From contig CAMVUM010000007.1 in the NCBI GenBank assembly GCA_947170725.1, forward strand, positions 1-64,000: DNA of 64,000 bases. Reading direction: 5' to 3'. This DNA comes from an uncultured Prevotella sp. (lineage in GTDB: Bacteria; Bacteroidota; Bacteroidia; Bacteroidales; Bacteroidaceae). Under the pieces are notes generated by a model that was not told where the DNA came from, did not search any database, and saw nothing but the letters and a program-made list of their open reading frames with translations. Position 1 is the stretch's first letter; each line of letters opens with the position of its first letter. The translations under genes and the position numbers were made by a program. Positions 8,180-16,462 of the stretch are shown piece by piece.

Positions 8180-8626
8180 ATGACACGAGAGGAGGAAAAA
8201 CAATATTTGCTTGACCTGCGCTATCTGCGCATGGCGCGTATCTGGGCGGAGAATAGCTACTGCAACCGCAGGAAGGTTGGTGCTTTGGTCGTCAAGGAAA
8301 AGATGATCATCAGCGACGGCTACAACGGTACGCCGAGCGGATTTGACAATGTCTGTGAGGACGAGGCCAACGTGACCTACCCATATGTGCTTCACGCCGA
8401 GGCCAACGCCATCACGAAGCTGGCGCGAAGCTCCAACAACAGCGACGGAGCGACGCTCTATGTCACGGCATCGCCCTGCATAGAGTGCTCCAAACTAATA
8501 ATACAGGCCGGCATCAAGCGCGTGGTCTATGGCGAACACTACCGTCTCGAAGACGGAATACGCCTGCTGCGCCGCGCCGGAATAGAAGTGATATACCTAA
8601 ACCCGGACAACAATGAGTCAGAATAA
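8180..8626 (+). CDS. dCMP deaminase family protein (ComEB-like)
   Basis: A 148-residue zinc deaminase. The zinc ligands and catalytic glutamate are visible: HAE at residues 72-74 and PCIEC with cysteines 100 and 103. The fold and length match dCMP deaminase of the ComEB type, which converts dCMP to dUMP for thymidylate synthesis. The KVGALVV and YNGTPSGFDN segments near the N-terminus are typical of the family. The stop overlaps the start of the S41 protease gene by 14 bases. The cyclo-ligase two genes on is also in one-carbon/thymidylate supply, which fits. Confidence 0.88.
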   Translation: MTREEEKQYLLDLRYLRMARIWAENSYCNRRKVGALVVKEKMIISDGYNGTPSGFDNVCEDEANVTYPYVLHAEANAITKLARSSNNSDGATLYVTASPCIECSKLIIQAGIKRVVYGEHYRLEDGIRLLRRAGIEVIYLNPDNNESE

Positions 8627-10328
8627 GTCCAATCGTCTCATGCCGCTCATCATGGCTGTTTGCGTGATAGCGGGAATACTGATAGGAACGTTCTATGCCA
8701 ACCATTTCTCAGGCAACCGCCTGAGCATCATCAACTCCAGCAGTAACAAGCTGAACAACCTGCTTCACATCGTCGACGACCAGTATGTGGACACGGTCAA
8801 CATCAATCAGCTCGTAGAGGGAGCCATGCCGCAGATTCTTTCCGAACTGGACCCCCATTCCGTCTATATCAGCGCGAAGGACGTCCAGACGGTCAACGAC
8901 GACCTGAAGGGTTCGTTCTCCGGCGTCGGAATAGAGTTCACTATACGCGAGGACACCATCCGCGTCCAGAATGTGATTGGAAACGGACCCGCTGAACGCG
9001 CCGGAGTGATTGCCGGCGACAAGATTGTCAGCGTCAACGACACCGCCTTTGTTGGCAAGAAGGTGACCAACGAGGAGGCCATGCACCGCCTCAAAGGACC
9101 CAAGGACACGAAGGTAAAGCTGGGAATCATGCGCTACGGCGAGAAGAAAGTGCGCTACATAACCGTCACCCGGGGCGACATCCCGCAGCGGAGCATCAAC
9201 GCCACCTATATGCTTGACGACAATACGGGCTATATCCGGATAAAGAATTTCGGTGAGAACACCTATCCGGAAATGCTCATCGCTCTGGCGCGGCTCTCTC
9301 AGGAAAACTTCCGAAATCTGGTGATTGACCTCCGCGGAAACACGGGAGGCTATCTCGCCTCGGCTGTCCAGATTGCCAATGAACTGCTGCCGAAGAACCG
9401 TCTCATCGTCTACACGCAGGGACGAAAGTCGCCGCGACAGGAATACCGCAGCGACGGACGCGGCAGCTATCAGCAGATACCGCTCGTCGTGCTTATCGAC
9501 GAAGGCTCGGCGTCGGCTTCCGAAATCCTCGCCGGTGCCATACAGGACAACGACCGCGGAACGATAATCGGCCGCCGGTCCTTCGGAAAGGGCCTTGTCC
9601 AGCAGCCGATAGCCTTCAACGACGGCTCGATGATACGTCTGACGATAGCCCGCTACTACACTCCCGCCGGCCGCTGCATACAGAAACCCTACACCTCGGG
9701 AGCCGACAAGGGCTATGAGGAGGACCTCCTCTACCGCTATCAGCACGGCGAATATTTCTCGCAGGACAGCATCAAGCACACCGGACCGGCCTACCACACC
9801 GGCATCGGACGTACCGTCTACGGCGGCGGTGGCATCACGCCCGACATATTCGTGCCGGAGGACACCACCGGAATAACCTCCTACTATAAGGAGGCAGGCA
9901 TGACGGGACTCATTCTCCAGTTCGCCTACAAGTACACGGACGAGAACCGGGCGCGTCTCAGTGAGATGAAGACAATGAAAGAGCTGTCGGCCTATCTCGT
10001 CAAGCAGGGCATGGTGGAGAAGTTTGCCGAATTCGCCGACCGCAGCGGGCTTCGCCGCCGCAATCTCATGATACGTAAGTCACACAGTCTGCTGGAGCGT
10101 TTCATCAACAGCCGGATAATCTACAACATACTCGATGACGAGGCGTGGATTGAATATCTAAATTCCGACGACCACGTGATACTACGTGCTCTCGACGTCT
10201 TCAAGGCAGGACTGGCGTTTCCCAAGCGTCCGGTGGTACAGCCGGAGAAAGGAAAGACGGCCATGAACGTCCCGTCATGCGGACACGCCGACCATATTCT
10301 GAAAGCAAAACCGGCCTGCTATGCTTAA
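8613..10328 (+). CDS. S41 family C-terminal processing peptidase
   Basis: A 571-residue periplasmic serine protease of the CtpA/Prc type. One N-terminal membrane segment (about residues 9-29) anchors it. A PDZ domain lies at about 95-180, with GSFSGVGIEF and NGPAERAGVIAGDKI. The catalytic serine and lysine are in SASASE and SFGKG; by spacing to family members they are S301 and K326, 25 residues apart. Such enzymes trim or degrade envelope proteins from their C-terminus. The ATG at 8613 overlaps the deaminase gene, and its end overlaps the cyclo-ligase by 8 bases, so the three form an operon. Confidence 0.9.
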   Translation: MSQNKSNRLMPLIMAVCVIAGILIGTFYANHFSGNRLSIINSSSNKLNNLLHIVDDQYVDTVNINQLVEGAMPQILSELDPHSVYISAKDVQTVNDDLKGSFSGVGIEFTIREDTIRVQNVIGNGPAERAGVIAGDKIVSVNDTAFVGKKVTNEEAMHRLKGPKDTKVKLGIMRYGEKKVRYITVTRGDIPQRSINATYMLDDNTGYIRIKNFGENTYPEMLIALARLSQENFRNLVIDLRGNTGGYLASAVQIANELLPKNRLIVYTQGRKSPRQEYRSDGRGSYQQIPLVVLIDEGSASASEILAGAIQDNDRGTIIGRRSFGKGLVQQPIAFNDGSMIRLTIARYYTPAGRCIQKPYTSGADKGYEEDLLYRYQHGEYFSQDSIKHTGPAYHTGIGRTVYGGGGITPDIFVPEDTTGITSYYKEAGMTGLILQFAYKYTDENRARLSEMKTMKELSAYLVKQGMVEKFAEFADRSGLRRRNLMIRKSHSLLERFINSRIIYNILDDEAWIEYLNSDDHVILRALDVFKAGLAFPKRPVVQPEKGKTAMNVPSCGHADHILKAKPACYA

Positions 10329-10935
10329 GAGCGGGCTGCGTGAAAAGATACGCGAAGACAAGCGCCGTTTCGTCCGGGAGGAACTGGACGAAATGGCGCT
10401 TGCCGTTATCCGCCGTCTGACGGAGCATCCCCGGTTCGCCGCCGCCCGTACCGTCATGCTCTACCATTCGCTGCCTGACGAGGTGGATACCCGCCGCCTG
10501 CTCGCCGGACTGGCTTCCGTGTCGGTCCCGCTGCAATCTTTTGAGTCAGAATTACAATCTGAAGAATGTGCTGTTTCGTCTGTCGTGTCGGCCAGCTACG
10601 CCGGAATGACCATTCTGTTGCCGCGTGTCACGAGTGCCACCGACATGGAGTTGCGTCTTTATACCGGTCCCGAAGACCTGTCCCGCGGTGCTTTCGGCAT
10701 CATGGAACCATGCGGCGCGCTCTTCACCGACTATTCCCGGATAGACCTTGCCGTCATTCCCGGCATGGCGTTCGACCGCCACGGCCATCGTCTCGGCCGC
10801 GGCCGCGGTTATTACGACCGCTTTCTTCCCCTCCTTACGCGCGCCTATAAAATAGGCATCTGCTTCCCATTCCAGCTTGTTGACGCCGTCCCTACCGAAC
10901 CGACGGATGTCATCATGGATGAAGTGATATGGTGA
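10321..10935 (+). CDS. 5-formyltetrahydrofolate cyclo-ligase
   Basis: A 204-residue enzyme that converts 5-formyl-THF to 5,10-methenyl-THF with ATP. The C-terminal signature GMAFDRHGHRLGRGRGYYDRF, seen at about residues 146-166, binds ATP and substrate and is diagnostic of the 5-FTHF cyclo-ligase family. An N-terminal basic segment (KIREDKRRFVRE) and MLYHSLPDEVDT near residue 47 also fit. The ATG at 10321 overlaps the protease gene by 8 bases. A short insertion rich in Ser and Glu at about 73-90 lengthens the protein slightly. It closes the operon; no strong terminator follows. Confidence 0.92.
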   Translation: MLKSGLREKIREDKRRFVREELDEMALAVIRRLTEHPRFAAARTVMLYHSLPDEVDTRRLLAGLASVSVPLQSFESELQSEECAVSSVVSASYAGMTILLPRVTSATDMELRLYTGPEDLSRGAFGIMEPCGALFTDYSRIDLAVIPGMAFDRHGHRLGRGRGYYDRFLPLLTRAYKIGICFPFQLVDAVPTEPTDVIMDEVIW

Positions 10936-11066
10936 GGAAGAAACATGACGCAGTCTTAAACAACAGTGTTACGTGATTGTCGTATTTTATACAAAGCCAT
11001 ACAGCTGATGGATATTATTGTTAAAACCGATTATTTCTGATTAGGAATATTGGTAGCGACTCCCGC

Positions 11067-11476
11067 TTGGTGGACGGAACTGAATTTGAAAAAGAGACAA
11101 TATGTCTTGAACGCCATCCCGTTATTGCCGGACTTATATCACCGCTGATATGCCTATTCTTGCTTCCTATATATCTGTTGGGTAAAAAAGATGTCATCGA
11201 ACTTACGATTAAGCAGTCGTATGGATGTTGGCGTCATTTAGGATTGAAAACGACGGCAGTATCGGCAACGTCAAGATACCCGGAAGGTCGCATCCGACGG
11301 CGGACAAGGCTCTTCAAAGCCTTTTGAGAGGCATGTATAGACGGAGACGAAGTCATCAGATTGGTGTCTTAGAGAAAGCAATGATAAGGATTGCCAATCA
11401 TTATGGCAAGCCGCAATATATATTTATCATGCAGGAAAGTTTTTCTGCTAATGGAGGGAGGCAGACAGACAAATGA
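11067..11476 (+). pseudogene. Possible decayed gene with a TonB_C-like piece
   Basis: The 627-base gap between the cyclo-ligase and DUF721 genes has no intact convincing gene. One frame (11067-11327) reads a short membrane segment near PVIAGLISPLICLFLLPIYL; another (11225-11476) reads SFRIENDGSIGNVKI, which resembles the start of a TonB C-terminal domain. The two lie in different frames, as if a frameshift separated them, and neither continues into a full domain. I call this a possible remnant only. Chance open frames remain a real alternative. Confidence 0.25.
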
Positions 11477-11562
11477 GTGTGGATATTCGCTGCCGGATGA
11501 AAACGGAAATGCTTCGCGGACGCTGCATGAGGAGAGCCGTATGTGGTTTCAGGAACTCTTGT

Positions 11563-11853
11563 TCAGCAAAAACGTATGTCCGTGATTATCTGGCTGCCTA
11601 CATGTTCGTTGAGCCGGCATACGAATTCCTGTCTGCGCATGCTCAGGTCGGCGCGTAGGGCGGGATTGGAGAGGCGCACCCACAATGTCTGATTGCGTAT
11701 GGCCGTGTCCACCGTGTAGCGTGCTATCAGCGGACCGGCGACCTGCGGCCATGCGTCAACGAGCCGCTTCTGGAGAAGCGGAGTCTCCAGGCCTTGAACG
11801 CGTAGGTTGCGCATTATGAGGTCGCGGATTGCATAGACATCTCTTTTAAACAT
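11563..11853 (-). CDS. DUF721 family protein (DciA-like)
   Basis: A 96-residue protein of the DUF721/DciA family. DciA is a loader or partner of the replicative helicase in many bacteria that lack DnaC-type loaders. The conserved WPQVAGPLIARYT stretch (about residues 35-47) and the following LWVRLSNPALRADLSM beta-alpha unit are visible. It follows recF on the same strand after about 100 bases. recF-DUF721 adjacency is common across Bacteroidetes, and in other phyla dnaA-dnaN-recF-DUF721 cluster near the origin. No dnaA or dnaN is in the window, so this is not evidence for an origin here. Confidence 0.85.
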   Translation of the reverse strand: MFKRDVYAIRDLIMRNLRVQGLETPLLQKRLVDAWPQVAGPLIARYTVDTAIRNQTLWVRLSNPALRADLSMRRQEFVCRLNEHVGSQIITDIRFC

Positions 11854-11869
11854 CGGGCTCTTTTCTTTT

Positions 11870-11941
11870 AATATAGAGTTACGTTCCTTAAATATAGAAT
11901 CCCATTCCTTTATACATAGAATCTCATTATATTAGGTATAG
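11870..11941. repeat. 21-22-bp period repeats between recF and DUF721
   Basis: Four degenerate units carry tatag or catag at 11872, 11893, 11915 and 11937, so the periods are 21, 22 and 22 bases. On the minus strand the unit reads like ggaatgggattctatattta. This is the transcribed spacer between recF and the DUF721 gene. The unit is reminiscent of, but not the same as, the leader repeats at 549-650. Confidence 0.55.
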
Positions 11942-11953
11942 TTCCTCTTCTTT

Positions 11954-13060
11954 CTAAATCTCTCTTTCCGTTATTTCCCCGTTCTCAACGTGAAACAGTT
12001 TGTAGTCATGGGAGCTGTTGCGGAGAATCTGTTCGAGGTGGTCGCGGTTGGTGTCGGTGATGAAAATCTGTCCGAAGGCGTTGCCGGAAACCAGTTCCAC
12101 GATCTTTTCAACGCGTTGGGCGTCCAGCTTGTCGAAGATGTCGTCGAGCAGCAGGAGCGGCGTGGTCCGTGAGGCCGTGCGTCTGAGGAAGTCAAACTGC
12201 GCCAGTTTCAGGGCTATTACGAACGTCTTGTTTTGTCCTTGGCTGCCTTCGCGCTTCATGGAATGGCCGCCGAGAGTGAACTCAAGGTCGTCGCGGTGGA
12301 CTCCGTGGAGCGAGTAGCCGACGGCACGGTCCTTGTGGCGGTCGCGGCGGATTACTTCTAACAGCGGTCCGCGCTGGCAGTGTGACATGTAGTCCAGCCC
12401 CACCTCCTCGCGCCGGGAGGATATGTTCTGATAGTAAGTCTGGAAGACGGGCGTCAGTTCGCGCACGAACTCATTTCTTTTATGGTATATCAGTTCGCCT
12501 TCAACGGCCATCTGTTCCTCCCAGATGTCCATTATCGCAGGGTCGGGCTCCGTCTCCATCTTCAGCATGGCGTTGCGCTGGGTGAGTGCCTTGGAGTATC
12601 GTGTGAGCGCCTCGATGTAGCTGTGGTCATATTGGGATATGACGATGTCCATCAGCCGGCGGCGCTCCTCGCTTCCACCTTCGATGATGAGTGTGTCGGA
12701 GGGTGACACCGCCACCAGCGGAATCAGTCCTATGTGTTCCGAAAGCCGTTTATATTCTTTTTTGTTACGCTTGAAGTGTTTTTTCGTTCCACGCTTCATG
12801 CCGCAGTAGATGGCTTCCTGTTCGCCGTCGTCGGTCATGTAGGAGGCGTCGAGAACGAAGAACTCCTGACCGTGGCGGATAACCTGAGAGTCCACCGGGT
12901 TGTGGGCGCTGCGGCAGAACGAGAGATAGTAGACCGCGTCGAGAACGTTGGTCTTTCCAACCCCGTTCTGTCCTATCAGACAGTTGATCTTCGGAGACAG
13001 TCCGAGCGTTGCCTCCTGTATGTTTTTATAGTTGATTATGGACAGCTTCTGGAGAATCAT
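11954..13060 (-). CDS. recF: DNA replication and repair protein RecF
   Basis: A 368-residue SMC-like ATPase that helps load RecA at gapped DNA with RecO and RecR. The Walker A motif GQNGVGKT is at residues 30-37, the ABC-type signature is in REGSQGQNKT, and Walker B is TPLLLLDD. Length and order are typical. The N-terminus (MILQKLSIINYKNIQEA) matches the family start, so 13060 is secure as the first base. It is divergent from the TPR gene at 13205, and the short space between carries boxes for both strands. DUF721 follows downstream. Confidence 0.95.
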   Translation of the reverse strand: MILQKLSIINYKNIQEATLGLSPKINCLIGQNGVGKTNVLDAVYYLSFCRSAHNPVDSQVIRHGQEFFVLDASYMTDDGEQEAIYCGMKRGTKKHFKRNKKEYKRLSEHIGLIPLVAVSPSDTLIIEGGSEERRRLMDIVISQYDHSYIEALTRYSKALTQRNAMLKMETEPDPAIMDIWEEQMAVEGELIYHKRNEFVRELTPVFQTYYQNISSRREEVGLDYMSHCQRGPLLEVIRRDRHKDRAVGYSLHGVHRDDLEFTLGGHSMKREGSQGQNKTFVIALKLAQFDFLRRTASRTTPLLLLDDIFDKLDAQRVEKIVELVSGNAFGQIFITDTNRDHLEQILRNSSHDYKLFHVENGEITEREI

Positions 13061-13086
13061 CGGTGACGTAAAATGCTATTTTACTG

Positions 13087-13094
13087 CAAAGTTA
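13087..13094 (-). promoter_or_regulatory. Promoter -7 box for recF
   Basis: The minus strand reads TAACTTTG followed by gcag, giving a start near 13081 and a leader of about 20 bases. No TTG was found at the expected distance. Confidence 0.6.
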
Positions 13095-13158
13095 CGTGAT
13101 TTGCAAGTAAAAAGAGAAAAAAGTCATTGATAAATTTCAATATGTCCGATAAATTACG

Positions 13159-13166
13159 TAATTTTG
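13159..13166 (+). promoter_or_regulatory. Promoter -7 box for the TPR-ribH operon
   Basis: The sequence is TAATTTTG, followed by a short leader to the ATG at 13205. It matches TAnnTTTG; the -33 element is not clear. Confidence 0.5.
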
Positions 13167-13204
13167 CTCCGCAAATTGAAACAAGAAAATAGAAAGACAA
13201 TAAT

Positions 13205-13888
13205 ATGGCAGACATTAAGAACCAGATGAGCGCAGTTGAGAACACGGAAGAAACGCTCAACAGCTCTGAAATGGCATTCCTGAAATACAGGAAAGCTATC
13301 ATCGCCGGAGTAATTGCCGTGATCGTGATTATCGCCGGTATCATCGTTTACAACACATACGTCAAGGGACCGCGCGAGGATAAGGCAAATGCCATAATCG
13401 CCAAGGGACAGGACTATTTCGCCGCCGACCAGTTTGACAAGGCTCTCAACGGTGACGGAGCTGGCTATCCCGGTTTTGTCGCCATTGCCACAGACTACAG
13501 CAGCACCGACGCCGGCAATCTGGCCAACCTCTATGCCGGTCTCTGCTACGCCCAGCTGGACAAGTGGAACGAGGCTGCCACCTATCTTGAGAAATATGAC
13601 GGACAGGACGACCAGATGATCAGTCCCTCCGCTATAGGTGCGCTGGGCAATGCCTACGCTCACCTCAATCAGCTGGACAAGGCTGTAGACCTTCTCAAGA
13701 AGGCCGCCAAAACGGCTGACAACAACACCCTTTCGCCCATCTACCTCATTCAGGCTGGTGAGATTCTGGAGAAGCAGGGCAAGAAAGATGAGGCTCTGAA
13801 GCTGTATCAGGAAATCAAGCAGAAGTATTTCAACTCGATGCAGTATCAGACAATAGACAAGTATATTGAACGCGCAACGACGAAATAA
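13205..13888 (+). CDS. Membrane-anchored tetratricopeptide repeat protein
   Basis: A 227-residue protein with one membrane helix at about residues 30-52 and a periplasmic TPR region of helical pairs (about 60-220). Repeats such as NLANLYAGLCYAQLDKWNEA and AIGALGNAYAHLNQLDKA show the TPR pattern. The layout resembles YfgM-type proteins, which act with periplasmic chaperones, but that function is not established in this family branch. The stop codon is directly followed by the ribH start, so the two are cotranscribed. The link to riboflavin is unexplained. Confidence 0.85.
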   Translation: MADIKNQMSAVENTEETLNSSEMAFLKYRKAIIAGVIAVIVIIAGIIVYNTYVKGPREDKANAIIAKGQDYFAADQFDKALNGDGAGYPGFVAIATDYSSTDAGNLANLYAGLCYAQLDKWNEAATYLEKYDGQDDQMISPSAIGALGNAYAHLNQLDKAVDLLKKAAKTADNNTLSPIYLIQAGEILEKQGKKDEALKLYQEIKQKYFNSMQYQTIDKYIERATTK

Positions 13889-14365
13889 ATGGCAACAGCA
13901 CTTCACAACCTGTCCGAATACGATTTCGCCAGCATTCCCGACGCCAGCAACATGTGTTTCGGCATCGTGGTGGCCGAATGGAATCCGGAAATCACAGGAG
14001 CACTGTTGAACGGTGCGGTGAGCACGCTCGAAAAGCACGGAGCGCTTCCGGAGAATATCCACGTCAAGACCGTGCCGGGCAGTTTCGAGCTTATCTACGG
14101 TGCCCACCGGATGACTCTTAACGGCAGTTTCGACGCCATAATCGTTTTGGGCAGCGTCATTCGCGGCGAGACCCCCCATTTTGACTATATCTGTCAGGGA
14201 GTGACGGCCGGAATCGCACGACTGAACACCGTGAGTGAGATACCTATTATATATGGTCTTCTCACAACCGAGGACCTCCAGCAGGCTAAGGACCGCAGCG
14301 GGGGACGGCTCGGAAACAAGGGTGACGAGTGTGCTATCGACGCAATAAAGATGGCTAAGTTCTAA
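13889..14365 (+). CDS. ribH: 6,7-dimethyl-8-ribityllumazine synthase
   Basis: A 158-residue lumazine synthase, the penultimate step of riboflavin synthesis: it condenses 5-amino-6-ribitylamino-uracil with dihydroxybutanone phosphate. Conserved pieces include [12 protein letters not shown] near residue 29, [11 protein letters not shown] for substrate binding, [16 protein letters not shown] with the catalytic histidine, and [15 protein letters not shown]. The length is typical for a subunit of the 60-mer or pentamer. It starts right after the TPR stop with no gap and ends at a strong terminator. Confidence 0.95.
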   Translation: MATALHNLSEYDFASIPDASNMCFGIVVAEWNPEITGALLNGAVSTLEKHGALPENIHVKTVPGSFELIYGAHRMTLNGSFDAIIVLGSVIRGETPHFDYICQGVTAGIARLNTVSEIPIIYGLLTTEDLQQAKDRSGGRLGNKGDECAIDAIKMAKF

Positions 14366-14388
14366 TAACATCAGGATCAATAATGTGA

Positions 14389-14424
14389 GGGGCGGACTTC
14401 TAAGGAGGTCCGCCCCATTTTTGT
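14389..14424 (+). terminator. Terminator after ribH
   Basis: Stem ggggcggac/gtccgcccc (14389-14397 and 14408-14416) followed by a T run. It ends the TPR-ribH unit. Confidence 0.88.
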
Positions 14425-14463
14425 TTGTATCGTGTGCTTTTTTATGATAATGTAAATGTAAAG

Positions 14464-14570
14464 ACGCAGGGGCGCAGCGGATTTCAGTTTTTGGGAACAC
14501 GAGACCACAAAGGATAATATAATTCTCTCTGTATTCATTTCAAAAACTAAAATCCGCTGCGCCCATGCGT
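14464..14570. repeat. Long inverted repeat, 29-base arms
   Basis: Arms at 14464-14492 and 14542-14570 are complementary with about three mismatches and share the core gcgcagcggattt. The loop is 49 bases. It directly precedes copy A of the 419-bp element, so it may belong to the same insertion or mark a target. Confidence 0.75.
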
Positions 14571-14586
14571 TTTCGTGTTTGTGTGC

Positions 14587-15005
14587 GGAAAACAATTAAC
14601 AAAACATACTGAAAATGCTCTCGAAACGCGGTCAAAACGTGACACTTTTGAAAAATTTTCCCCGACAGCCGTAAATATCGTAATCTGGCGTATTTAAACA
14701 TAATTTATTGGTAATGAGCGAGTTGTTTTGCTGGTGCGCGAAACTGGCATCGAAAGCTCGTCGGAAATCCGTTTTTTGCGGCTCAAAAAGCCTGATTTTT
14801 CCTGTCGTAAGGGCCTCCCGGGGTTTCAACGGGGCCGCTTTCGCGTTCCAACGGCAGCCTTGTCGGAATGTCGCGGCGGCCCCGTTGCAACTCCGTAAGG
14901 CCCTTACGGCAATACCGGCGTCAGAAAACCGGTGTCACACTACCGCCGGAGAGTCCTGAAACGGGAAAATGATTTGTCGCGGATTTTTGTTTAATAATGT
15001 TTACA
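14587..15005. repeat. 419-bp dispersed non-coding element, copy A
   Basis: This stretch aligns with 43209-43627 over 419 bases without a gap, at about 78% identity by hand count (326 of 419). The last part is the most conserved: acgggaaaatgatttgtcgc and the bases after it are identical (14959-14994). A central 35-bp stem pairs 14804-14838 with 14876-14910, with three mismatches. The remaining 280 bases up to the ExoIII gene hold only a promoter box. Substitutions between copies fall evenly over codon positions, so no protein is supported. It could be a non-autonomous mobile element or a structured RNA. Confidence 0.85.
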
Positions 15006-15151
15006 TGCTGATATGGCGGTTTGACTGTCCGCCCGCATAAGGATTTCCGGGATGTATGTGTCGTGGTGAAGATGACGGCCGTTACGGATGTATTCATCTG
15101 TTGCGTGTGCGCTTTTTGCCTGCGAAACGGCGGGATGTCAGAATAAAATTG

Positions 15152-15159
15152 TATTTTTG
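15152..15159 (+). promoter_or_regulatory. Promoter -7 box for the ExoIII gene
   Basis: The sequence TATTTTTG gives a leader of about 120 bases to the ATG at 15288. The -33 element is not clear. Confidence 0.45.
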
Positions 15160-15287
15160 TATGCCGTTTCGCCGGTGTGGACGGTCGTTGGCGCCGATGG
15201 ACACCGGTATGAAACCATGCCTCCGGATAGCCGCATGTTGTCTGCCGGATGAAAAATATATAGCATATCACATCATACATTGAACTT

Positions 15288-16037
15288 ATGAAACTCATTT
15301 CATGGAATGTCAACGGGCTGAGAGCCTGTGAGGGCAAGGGATTCAGCGAGATTTTCCGCCGTCTGAACGCCGATTTTTTCTGCTTGCAGGAAACGAAGAT
15401 GCAGGCCGGACAGCTCGATTTGGAATTTGAAGGCTATCGTTCCTATTGGAACTATGCCGAGAAAAAGGGCTATTCCGGGACGGCCGTCTTCACCCGCCAC
15501 GAGCCGCTTTCGGTGACTTGCGGACTTGGCATCGACGAGCACGACCACGAAGGCCGCGTGATAACGCTTGAGATGGACGATTTCTTTCTCGTGACGGTCT
15601 ATACGCCTAATTCTCAGGACGAGCTGCGCCGTCTGGACTACCGAATGACGTGGGAAGACGATTTCCGCCGTTACGTCGTCGGGTTGGACGCCCGCAAGCC
15701 GGTCATCATCTGCGGCGACCTCAATGTGGCCCATGAGGAGATTGACCTGAAAAATCCGAAGACCAACCGCCGCAATGCCGGTTTTACCGACGAGGAGCGC
15801 GGAAAGTTCACCGAACTGCTCGGCAGCGGCTTCACCGACACATTCCGCTGGCTCTATCCCGAGCAGGTGACATATTCGTGGTGGTCCTACCGTTTCCGTG
15901 CGCGGGAGAAGAACGCAGGATGGCGAATCGACTATTTTGTGGCGTCCGACCGTCTGCGCGACCGCATCGCCGCCGCCACTATCCATACGGACATCATGGG
16001 AAGCGACCACTGTCCGGTCGGTCTGGAGCTGAAATAA
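15288..16037 (+). CDS. Exodeoxyribonuclease III / AP endonuclease
   Basis: A 249-residue enzyme of the ExoIII family, which cuts DNA 5' of abasic sites and removes 3' blocking groups in base-excision repair. Motifs in order: [13 protein letters not shown] at the N-terminus, LQETKMQ with the metal-binding glutamate near residue 36, VYTPNSQ with the catalytic tyrosine, [14 protein letters not shown], and the C-terminal [11 protein letters not shown] with the catalytic Asp-His pair. Length is typical. The gene stands alone between the copy A element and the small lipoprotein gene. Confidence 0.95.
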   Translation: MKLISWNVNGLRACEGKGFSEIFRRLNADFFCLQETKMQAGQLDLEFEGYRSYWNYAEKKGYSGTAVFTRHEPLSVTCGLGIDEHDHEGRVITLEMDDFFLVTVYTPNSQDELRRLDYRMTWEDDFRRYVVGLDARKPVIICGDLNVAHEEIDLKNPKTNRRNAGFTDEERGKFTELLGSGFTDTFRWLYPEQVTYSWWSYRFRAREKNAGWRIDYFVASDRLRDRIAAATIHTDIMGSDHCPVGLELK

Positions 16038-16080
16038 GCTCCCTCCGGCGTGCCGGCGATATGGCGGCGTGGCAAGACAG

Positions 16081-16135
16081 TCGGGCCCGATCACGGCGGA
16101 AAAGGTTTTCGATAGCCACCGCCGGATGGGCCCGA
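16081..16135. repeat. Inverted repeat after the ExoIII gene
   Basis: tcgggccc and cggcgg on the left pair with ccgccg and gggcccga on the right (16081-16099 and 16119-16135), with short bulges. No T run follows, so it is not a standard terminator. Confidence 0.45.
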
Positions 16136-16377
16136 TGTCATGTCTTATGGTTGTTTTCGGGTAGGTTCGGGTAGGGAGTGACAATGTTTTCTTATGTGGT
16201 ATCGTCATCGGATTTCTAATGATAGATGACGGACAGAACCCTGATTATATCAACACAGATAACGGGACTACGGCCGATTAGGATGGGCGGCTTAAATAAA
16301 ATTGAATAAATGTCCGTCCTATTTATATAAGGTAAATATATGAAAGATAAGGTTGGTTAAATGACAGGACGAAACGA

Positions 16378-16407
16378 TTGGATGGAGGAAGAAAAGACAT
16401 ATCTTTG
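16378..16407 (+). promoter_or_regulatory. Full promoter for the repeat lipoprotein gene
   Basis: TTG at 16378-16380 and TATCTTTG at 16400-16407, with 19 bases between them, match the Bacteroidetes consensus. The start would be near 16413, leaving a leader of about 50 bases to the ATG at 16463. It also shows that an ATG at 16361 cannot be used. Confidence 0.8.
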
Positions 16408-16462
16408 CATTGTGAAAAGTTTGAGAGAAGAAATATGTTTAACCATTAAAAAACGACTTATT

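Noticed and set aside
11563..13060. Replication origin near recF and DUF721
   Set aside because: No dnaA, dnaN, DnaA-box cluster or AT-rich unwinding region was seen; gene order alone is not enough.
13154..14500. 448-residue minus-strand frame
   Set aside because: It is antisense to the TPR and ribH genes, both of which carry clear family motifs.
14708..14959. Protein shared by both copies of the 419-bp element
   Set aside because: The frame is open in both copies and ends at the same place, but substitutions fall evenly over codon positions (18, 22, 24) and no start or family is seen.
14921..15337. Minus-strand frame sharing KQKSATNHFPV with copy B (43369-43710)
   Set aside because: The shared peptide is the conserved DNA end of the element; the frames diverge outside it.
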